64,000 nt of DNA, taken from positions 24,171,001-24,235,000 of the forward strand of contig NC_058042.1 of assembly GCF_020085105.1 (NCBI RefSeq). The letters are read 5' to 3'. Both the position numbers and the translations under genes were made by a program. The notes below the pieces were generated by a model. That model saw only the letters and a program-made list of their open reading frames with translations, was not told the DNA's origin and did not search any database. Source of the DNA: Siniperca chuatsi. Taxonomy: Eukaryota > Chordata > Actinopteri > Centrarchiformes > Sinipercidae. Positions 50,401 to 60,500 of the stretch are shown here, one piece after another. Position 1 is the first letter of the stretch, and the number at the start of each line of letters is the position of its first letter.

Positions 50401-53400
50401 ATACTTGTGATGACAGTGTGGATCTCCTCTGCACGGGTCTTTTCACTCTGACTGTAACTTACTGTATTTACTGAAGCTCCTGACTAGCAAGAGTGTCTCT
50501 CTGTATCCATTTCTCTCTTTCTCTCGCTCATGTGTCCCCTAAAACCCCTGTAGTGCTTCTGTAGTGCAAATTTCCCATAAAGCTAAATGAAAATACCAGT
50601 AGTGAAGTGAAGAAGTGAAGTATTTCAGAATTCTGCTTTCTTAAACGTGCAATTACATCCTTTTCAGTGGTCAAATCAGCGTAGATTCAGACTTTTTTCT
50701 GATCCTCATTTTTCCTGATCTGTTATTATATGTCTCTGTGTGTGTTCGTGTGTGCATTTGTCTGCCCTGGAGGTTGTAGCCTTGGCTCTGCTGCGCTCCA
50801 CTGAGTCTGCCAGGAGATCTCATGGACGCCTCAGTGGAGCGGACTCTTGAGCGGACACTGTTTACCCAGGGAGATTTATTTTAAGTTACAGAGCGACACA
50901 AAGTCTCACTCTAGATCCTTAGTGTGTGTGTGTGTGTGTGTTACACATGGTATTTACACATGCGGCATTACTCACTGCGTTGAGATGCTCTGAAAACAAT
51001 ATGTGCAAGTGGTGGATTGCAGTTAGTGTTCCCCAATCCTGTCTTACAGCTTTACTACATTCATAAGTTGTCATTATCTCCTAGATTTTCCCCAGTGACG
51101 ATGATCAGGTCATGTGTGTACTTTCTTCCTGTGCTCTGATAGATGACTCACATGCATGTCATCTGGATTCAGTATGCTTTTCCAAACCTCTGGGAAGCAT
51201 CAGACAATACTCATCTTTGATGAATAAACAATTGAGGGCTTTCATTCAGTTGGTATATCTGGTAGTCCAACACGTTGGACCACAGCAAGGTGTCGATGTT
51301 CATGAATTTTGCGGTGGACATTCAGGTCCCTCAGTAGAAGGACATTAACCTCTCCTCTTGTGATACCATCAGTCCAAACTATCTCCAAACTTTCTACCCA
51401 AGAAATCAGGAAATCTGATGGTCCCATTGCCATAAAATGTAAAGGGCACATTCATGCTCCCCAGAGGATGAACCCTTTTTGTTTTTGGAAACTCTCTGAG
51501 CTTTCCTCTCGTGCCATCATCAGGCCAAAATGTAAGCTCGTCACAAAAGATATCTCATAATCTACTGGGCTAACAGCCATTCACTTTGTTGAGTACATTC
51601 ATGCTCCCAAGATGATACATCAGTTAAATTTCAGTGGCCATGTGACCTTTTCTTGACCAGTCTGCTGCTTGTTCCATTCAATGCTTCTGTGTTGTCGGGT
51701 GTCATGAACAGTGCAGCCTCTAGTAACTACTAGCAAACTTTTAGACTTTTAGTGTTATTTGCAGTGGGCTGTTAAGTTGTGAAAAAGAGAAACTTTGATT
51801 TATGTTGATTGCAAAAGCTTGATGTTGGATGGCCCTGTGTTCTTGGCTACAATGCATTTGGCATCAGAGATCGTCTCTGAAATTCTGCTGAGTAGACAAT
51901 TACTTTTCCCTACAATAAGATGACAGTTTGAAAGATAGCAAAAGATGAATGAACTCAAGAGGTCTTAGGAAAACATTGACAAGTTGAAACAACTAGCTGG
52001 TACCAGGCCTGTTAAACAATATAACCATTCTCTTACGTCTTGTGTTATGTGCACACGTATGCACACAACCTGTTCAAACATAAAGCATTATAAAAACAGA
52101 CTGGAAAACTTGGCATGTGAGTCACTGTACATCAATATGTGGGTGCATTTAACTTTTGTGTGTTGTTTTTTGTCAACTGCCTGTATGGTTGTTGGCCTGT
52201 ATGTTTTTAGTAAAATCTTTCTTCTGTTTTTCTACATAGTACATCAAGATCCCAGCTCCCACAGCAGAGTCACCTTCTGCTCTCCGCGTCTTCTCCTTCT
52301 ACTTATCCAGTGACAGCAAAGACCAGCCTCAAGCCAGCTTCGACTGCATCCATCAATATGTTTCAAGGTATGGAGTTAATCAGTCGAAAACTTGATATTT
52401 TCGCATACTGTATGTCCTTGCATTAAAGAGCTATTCAAGTGCTATTTGATTTATTTCTTCTAAGAATTTGACACTAAACTCTACTGTTTTCCTCATTCAA
52501 GATTCTGTCTCAAAAATCCAGGGAAAACTATTTAGAAATCTTTTTTCCACATAGATCAGCAAAGGATTTTGGCAAAAAAAGGATTTAAGTGAAGCTTAAT
52601 TAGCTAAGGTTCCACATCTGTCAGTTACAACAATTTTAGATGCAAGTGTTTGATCTGAGCTACTGGTCGTGGCTCTTCATAGGTCATCGGCCTTTCAGTC
52701 CTCAGCTCTCTGTGTGCCCACGTCTCCGAGGGCATCATGAGAGACAGTTAGCTCACTGCTTGCTGTACACAGGATGGGGCAATTTCCTGTATATTTCTGG
52801 GCTGACCCTCTCATTACTGAGACCTGTGATGCCTTGTTTATGGAGTGGATATGCTTGGAAACTGAGGGTTATGCTCTGTTGCTGCCTCCTGCTGCCAGAT
52901 GGCTAACTGTGGTCTGAACTCCAACTCGTTCTGGTTCCAGTCAGCTGCTGGAGCCAAGAGAAATAGCGTAACAGCGAGAGGGCAAGATCCTGCTCTCTCT
53001 GCCCCCACATTTGTTTTGATATTCAGAGGATAAAGAGGAGAAATGATCGGTTGTCACGTATATATTAATTGTGTTGTGAAAATGAAAATGGGATCAGGGG
53101 AAATGGGCTCTAATTTTTAAAATTTAAAAACAATGAATTTGGCATCGCAGTGAATCTTTGATTTATTTACAGCATGAATGCAGCCCAGGTTCATGTATTA
53201 AAACGTTTTACTTTTGTCCAAGATGATCCTTGTTTTGCAAGTGTGCTGGCTGGAGCCAAGCTAATCCTGGTGGTTTTCCACGGGCTCTATCCTGCTTTGA
53301 CCCAGGATATGTGGCTTTCTCACACGCAGCAGCCTGCAGAGCTATATCTGGCCTGCAACATAATATACAGTAACCATAGACCTGTCTTAGCCAGCTCCCA

Positions 53401-54555
53401 CCACAAAGCCACTTTATCCTGCATTGAGTCCATGTTGGTATGCAGCTTTAAGTTAGCTTATAGGACCATATGTCTTTACAGTGTTGACTGTACAGCCAGC
53501 AGAAAGCCCTGCAGTGTAATGGCTCTGTGTTTTTGTTTTGCAGTGACGGCCGCGAGCAGCTGGAAGGTCAAGGCATCATCCAGGACAAGATCACAGTGTG
53601 TGCCACCGACGATTCCTACCAGATGACCCGTGAGAGGATGTCTCAGGTGGAGAAGGACAGCTGGAGCCGCTCTGCCATTGAGATAAAACCTGGGGCCACA
53701 CATCCAAGTAAGAACAGACTAGAGGTCTCTGTGGAGCAAAAACAGAGGATCAGAGGATGATACATGTGCAGATTTTCACAGGGAAAGGCCAAACAGCTTT
53801 AAGCTTGGAGAGGGATCCGCAAGTTGAATGTGGATACAATGATGGCGTATAAAAACAAAAATAGAAATATAATAGCACCTATAAAAGTAATAGGAATATT
53901 TGCCTCATATGAGAAAACATTGCTGTATTCATTGCTTTAAGCTGAAACCCAGATATTTTCCTATTTTGATGTGTAATGAAACCAGATGTGCAGGCCGCAT
54001 TTTTGGTTATACAAATAAGACTAAAAGTTAACTCTTGTGCCTCATATTTCTTCTTTTATACTATTTTTCTGTTTTGGCTTTTGGTGGCCAGTTTATTCTT
54101 CTGTCCTATATAGTCTTTCCCCTCACATCTGGCTTTGAAAAGAGTGTTGGCCAAATGGAAGTTTGGTATTGGTCAAAGTCAGCAGCATCAGTCTTTTAAC
54201 CATCTTTTCGGAGGTAGAAGGCCACTTTGAAGATTCAAGCCAGGTTCTTCCTGTGTAGTCTATTGAAAAGTCTAGTGTTTTGGAAGAAGTGATTATAGTG
54301 CATCTATATAACTCTGCTTACGAAGATGAAATATTAGCTCTATAGAGCTGTAACGAGTTCATTTTTTTCAGCAAACAACCTAATTCTCCTGCAGTGTGGT
54401 GCCACACATTTATGTAGAAATAGCTCACTGTTTTTGCAAATGTACCACACGTTACCTAGAGGTTTGCCACGATACTGAAAAGCATACATACATTCACAGG
54501 TGATAAGTTGTTGCGCATTTCTTGCAGCGTGTGCCAGAGGGGGGTGGGTGGGTGG

Positions 54556-54586
<31 letters not shown>

Positions 54587-57500
54587 CAGATCTTAACCAT
54601 CAAGGATATCTTATTAATCAAATGAGAAGAGACATGAGCTACTGTCTTTTTTTCTTCCCTCTTTTTTCTCTTCAACCTTTGCCGTGGTTATGCAATATTC
54701 TTTCTTGACATGATTCTACACCCCCGCATCAGCGCTGGAGCTCCAGGGAAGCTAAAACTCTGGGTGGTTTAGACCAAATTTAGACTGTGTGGATTGTGTT
54801 ATATCAGGTCTTCAGGTGAAGATGACTTAGCAACATAAATGCCCATAGGGAAACATTTAATAACTGCACTCTATATTCCCTTTTCAGCCTCAGAAGGTGA
54901 ACACAGTGCGTATTATCAGGGATGCCAAAACCTATAGAGCATGCATCTGACACTCCATATGTCCTACACCATAATTGTTACATAATTCTGTGTATTTGTA
55001 TCATGATTAATGGCTGCTAGTGGAGTAATGATAATGCAGAGAGTTATTATCACTTGGCAGCACATACTTTTGCAGTTGAAAGGAAAGTCTTCTTTTCCTG
55101 TACCTCTGCCCAACTCTGACCTTCAAAGCGCAGATTAACCTGTAACAGGATTAGCACAGATAGCTTTCACTGCTCTAACATGCCCATCTGTCTTCAGCGG
55201 AGATGTAAGCAATGATCAATGGGGTGTTTACATCTGAAGACAAATAAGCTGCAGGCCTGCAAGCATGTACATGTGATCTAGAGGTAAAGGTTAGTAGAAG
55301 ATATTTTAATGGTTGTTTCCCCATTACTCAACCAATTGTCAAGATAGACACACATTGAACAGGTAAAAGCAGTGGTGAGAGTTGTAAAATCTGGCTGCCT
55401 TTGACTCTTGTCATATCCCTGCTTTTGTTTGACCTCCTGCATAAAAATGCTTGCATGACACATTTCACTGAGTTCCTGTTGTAGATTTTCCTTGCTCAGC
55501 ACTTACAAAGTAGTTCCAGTGAGCCTGAGTTTAAGTCTCTCTAAATGTTAGGAAATTCCTAAGATTGGATTTCTTGTGACTTAATGAGACACATTCGAAG
55601 GCAAAGAATGTGTTTTTGGTGTAAAATGAATAGCAACAAATGTTTATTTATTTTTACCAGTTTGGGGGCAATGTAATACAAATACAACTTAAGAATTACT
55701 CTGTATGACAGAGTATCACATAAATCTTGTTCTTTCTGTCTACTTTTTTGTGTGTTCAGGTAAATGTGTCAAGGTCCACAAGAGGCCAGCTCCTTTGTCT
55801 GCGTCTACCAACAACCGGAGGAACAGCAGTACGGCCACGCCGACCCAGAAGCCTTTGAGGGAGCGTATCATCCACCTGCTAGCTCTCAAGCCGTACAGGA
55901 AACCAGAGCTTCTGCTGTGGCTGGAAAGAGACAGAGCCGGCCCCAAGGACAAGGCCGAGCTGGGGGCCATACTGGAGGAGGTACACAGAAATAATGTGTG
56001 TGTGTGTGTGTGTGTGCATCCATGCACACATATATAAACACTTGCATGCATAGATATATACACCCATAACACAACACACCGTGCACAAATTATTTGCACA
56101 CAGGTTTTGTAAAAAAACAAAACAAAAAAACATTGTGGACACTGTTGCTTGTGTGTGTGCTCGAGCACAGTTGACCTATACATTTGCACACTGCCTTACA
56201 CATAAGAGCATACTTGTTTACATGCGCACACACACATACACACGTTTCTTTTCTGGTGGGTGTGTTGGGGTGAAAACCCAATTAAGCATCATTAAAAACA
56301 AATCATTGCTTTCATTGTTCTTGGAGAGGATGCAAAGAAATGCATTCATTCCTAAGTTAGTAGCAACTAGTACCAATGCTTCACACCACCCTTTCCATTC
56401 AAAACAACAAACCAAAAAAATGCCACATTTTGGCAAGGTTGAATATTACGATTTTAAAGTGTATGTGGCCCAGAATCTGAAAAGTCTACGTTCCAACGAG
56501 CAAACATGTAATCACGTACTGAAAGAAACCAGGGGCCAGCTGTGCTTTAATTGAACTTGTAATCTAATTTAAAAACGTTTACTTTATGCGACTTTCCTGT
56601 ATACATTTTTGAGTAATTCCTAAATGATGTTTGTATGTTTGTACTGTCATCATTGGTGTGCATGTGTGTGTGTGTATGTTTGTGTATTTACTGCCCTTGT
56701 GCTTGTTGATGTGTGTGCATGCATGTAGTTTTTGTGTCCGTGCATGTGTGTAATTAGGTCGGTGCAGTAATTGTATCTGCAGAGATTGTGTTTGCGGTGG
56801 GGCGGGGCCGCTCTGTCAGGAGGCCCCAGAAAGATAGATGTCCTCTGAGAAAGGCAGTCTGATGAATTTAGAGAGGAGGTTGAAGCCTGAGAATCTCAGT
56901 TGGGAACAGAATCGCAGAAAAAGAGTTTTACTTTTCAGGAATGTGCCATTTTCAGCACTTCAGGACTCCAGTTAGTGACAGTGTTACTATTTGACTCACT
57001 TATTACAAAAACATTGTGTTTCTCTTTTTTTTAAAAAGACACAACTATAATTTCTATAATTGCGGTGGTCAATTTATTCTGATAACACAAGTTTGGAACC
57101 AGCCCTTATGTGATGGTTGACAAAATAAAAGCTGGGACATAATATGTGTGGATTTTATTGTACATGAAATGAAAAACGGGACTTTATTATATTGGGATTA
57201 TTATATCGGAATTATATTGCTAAATAACATTTTGACCTTATTTTGATGAATGGTTTGATACCATTTTGGATATTTGTTATCAAAATATCTGGACCTTCAA
57301 AATATTTACTAACTGATGCATATTTAGCAAGTTCTAATATATTATTGTGCCACACAATGTGTTTATCAGTCTATCTTGCTACCTAAAACGGCACTTGGAG
57401 AAAGAAAAGTGGTAGCACAATATGTTCACTGTTAAGAAAATACATTTTGTCTGTTTCTTAATTTATGTGTATGATCCCTGGTCATTAGTAGTAAGTCCCA

Positions 57501-60500
57501 GGCGTTAAAAGACTTTAATGGCAGTTTAAAGTAACATCATATGGTAAATTGTATTTTAGGTGGCAAAAGTGAATCCCAAAGACAGCAGCTACCTGCTGAG
57601 GGATGACTTCTACAAGTACGTGCAGAGGGACTGGCCAGGCTACAGTGAGGAGGAGAGGCAGCTGATCAGCAGGCTGCTGGCCAGGTGGGTCAGACACACA
57701 AGCTAAACCAAGTGGGGATGCCATCTCTGCTGATGATTAAATTAAATCTACCTCTCTGGTTATACAGCCTATTTCTCTGTGACTTGGTGTATTCATACAA
57801 GTGGCTCTTCACTTTTCAATATGCGAAGGGGGGTCATGTCCAGTTTGTGACATAAAAACTTCACAGCTATAGGCAGGCAGTGGCTCCATTCGTTTTCTGT
57901 CATCTTTTCCTCTCTCCTCCACATCTTCTTCTCTCAGTCCCACACGTCTTTATAGGTGCTAATCAACACTCAGAAACAGAGCTTGCCTGTACCTGCTACA
58001 CTAAAAATTTATGTCATTTTCATGACACATTTTTTTTGTTTCATCTGCAAATTGCCACGTTCGTTCTTTCTGTCCAACAGGAAGTTGCAGCCGCACATCA
58101 GCCACCAATCAAGGAACCCTCAAGCAAATGTGTTGATGCCGAAGACCTCAGAGGATACGACACTACATCACAGCACAGCGAAAAATCCTGCAGTGGTAAA
58201 TGGCCATATTGTTTTTCATTCAACTCTGAATGTGTGAAAGTGATTAATCTGTTTTTAACCTGGTGCTTCTTTATTATATTGTGTGTAATATATTATACAT
58301 TGTCTTTGGTTTTTGATGACTGCTGACTTTAACAGGGGTCAGTCAGTAAAGTTAAGGTAAAGGTTGTCAATGGTATTTTGTATGTAGTTTGACAGGTTGC
58401 AGGGTATTTCTGTGGTTCTGTAAGGAAATATTAATGCATGATTTTAGTGATAAAGGTTGATTTGTCTCCTTTTCTTCTTCCTTTCCCAGAAACGTCCCGT
58501 GCCTTTTGACTCACTGGAAAGGCTAGCTGTTAAGAGACAAAGACCTGCAGACCTGAGGTTGCAACAGCAGCCCGCAGTAAACGGACTCTTAAACAATAAA
58601 GGACATGACGTTGCAGCTCCTAACCTCAACCCCACTTTCCACACAAAGACTGAGTTTCAAGTTACCAGTATAGTTACAAGTAACTATACTGGTAACCAAA
58701 ATGGCTTACCGGGGGGCCACAATGGCTTTCCTCTAATGCACAAAATGTCTAGCACCTCTGACACACCTGTCTTAGAGAGCAGAGAGCAAGAACCCAAAGT
58801 AAGCAGCCACCAGCCACCGCAGGGTGACTCTGACTGCGCTCACCAGCAGCTCGCCAACAGCCAGCACAGGAAGAAGAAATCTAAAAAGCACAAAGACAAG
58901 GAGCGGGAGAGGTTAAAAGACAACAAGGGCAGTGCATGGTTAGAGACGAGTCCTGATCTCAAGCAGAACCCGGACAAACTTGACAGTAAGGCCCTTTTTT
59001 ATATAGATTTTTCTTGTGACTGATATTAGCCTCTGTTTCTCTTATACTGATCACATCCTTAAATGAACACAGTGAAGAAGAGGGTGAGTCTTGATAGATT
59101 TTGACCACATTTTTTATTTCAGGATAAACTCTTTCCTCCTTTTGTGAGTCATTTTGACTTCCATGTGAAAGTCTGACCTGTAGAATGTTTGGAGATATCA
59201 CTTTATTGCTTCTGGGACTATTTTTGTTTGAATATTACATCTATTATATGGCAGTGGACCCATCTCCAGTTGCCTACAAAATAACAGGTTAACCACACGT
59301 ACTTTGAACTGTTGACCACTGGTAATTGTGAGGGAGGTCTCTCGGAGAGACAGCCCCCTGGTGCATCTATATATTATTATATCATAAGCCTATCTGTGTT
59401 TGCTTCCTTAAGCTCACTCTCTTGAGTCCTCAGTGTGTTATGTGGCTGATTGACTCAACAACAGTTCGAGCAGTGCTTTAGGTCTCTAAGCTGAAATGTC
59501 TCCTGATACCCACAAGCTTTTAGCTAGTCTGCACAGAGGCGGGCAGGCACACACACACTTTGCAAAACAAAAACACATTGCTTAACATTCAGACAATGAT
59601 AAAGTGTCATGTAGATGACTGTACTGACTCAAGCTAATGTCCTTTTCTTTATCTGGTGCTTTTATTCCAGATCCTGACATCACAAATGCTGTGGCCTCTG
59701 AGGAAAAGCCAGATTATGTGCTGTGAGTGTGAACATGTTTTAAAATCATTTGCTGTGATTGTTCCATGTGGTATCACTTGGCATAGTTTCTTTTCAACAT
59801 ATGAAAGATATATTGGTTAAATTATTAAAATATGCATTAAGAACAAACTGTGGGGTTAAACATGCACATGTAACATACCTTTTCAGCTATCAGTCATTGG
59901 TCTTTTAACAAGATAGTAGACGGACATTACTTTTTTTCTTTATATTTATTGCTATTGTTTACATATATAACTGGTTCTGCTGAAACATTCAATAAAGAAC
60001 AGTCTCCAATGGTGATGAATGGGGGTACCACTGTATCCTAACAGCATGACAGTTTGGCCTTATGCTGCCATCTTGTGTCAAAAAGAGGTACTACACAAAA
60101 TAAAATAAAATTAGGATTTGAGGAAATGGCCTCTTTTAGGAAGCTAAAAAATATTAAACGGTAATTGTGCATGAAAAAATGTGACTACTGAAATGTATCT
60201 GCAGGATGAAATCCAGGTGGAGGTTCTTGATGACTTAATCTGTTGCATAAGACCAGTTACAGTAATAGTATGGCAAGGATGAATGCTGTCTGTGATGTTT
60301 GCCAGTATAACATCACAGGTACATCATCATTAACTCCTATAAGTGTTTTGTCTGCGTGTCTCCTTGTAGCACATACGGCACCATCATGAGTTTGGAGCAA
60401 CGTCAGAGGTACCAAGAGGATTTCTGTGCAGAGTATGATGAATACAAAGACCTCCACTCCCGGATCGCCACCATAACTCACATGTTTGTTCAGCTAGGAT

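Larger units (their letters stand above)
38202..52239 (+). other. ell3 intron 2 (14 kb)
   Basis: The longest intron of the gene. It holds (GT)n and (CA)n tracts, two long TA arrays, repeats around 41.4-43.2 kb, a non-repeat block at 43.5-44.1 kb, dispersed repeats at 48.6-49.0 kb, a foldback insertion at about 50.0 kb and a degenerate repeat at about 51.2-51.6 kb. Open frames inside it show no family resemblance. Confidence 0.75.

Noticed and set aside
55740..56189. 149-codon minus-strand frame over ell3 exon 5
   Set aside because: Antisense shadow of a real exon extended through a CA/GT microsatellite.
59991..59996. AATAAA inside ell3 intron 9
   Set aside because: It lies between coding exons that are all needed for the conserved C-terminal domain; a premature poly(A) site is possible but unsupported.
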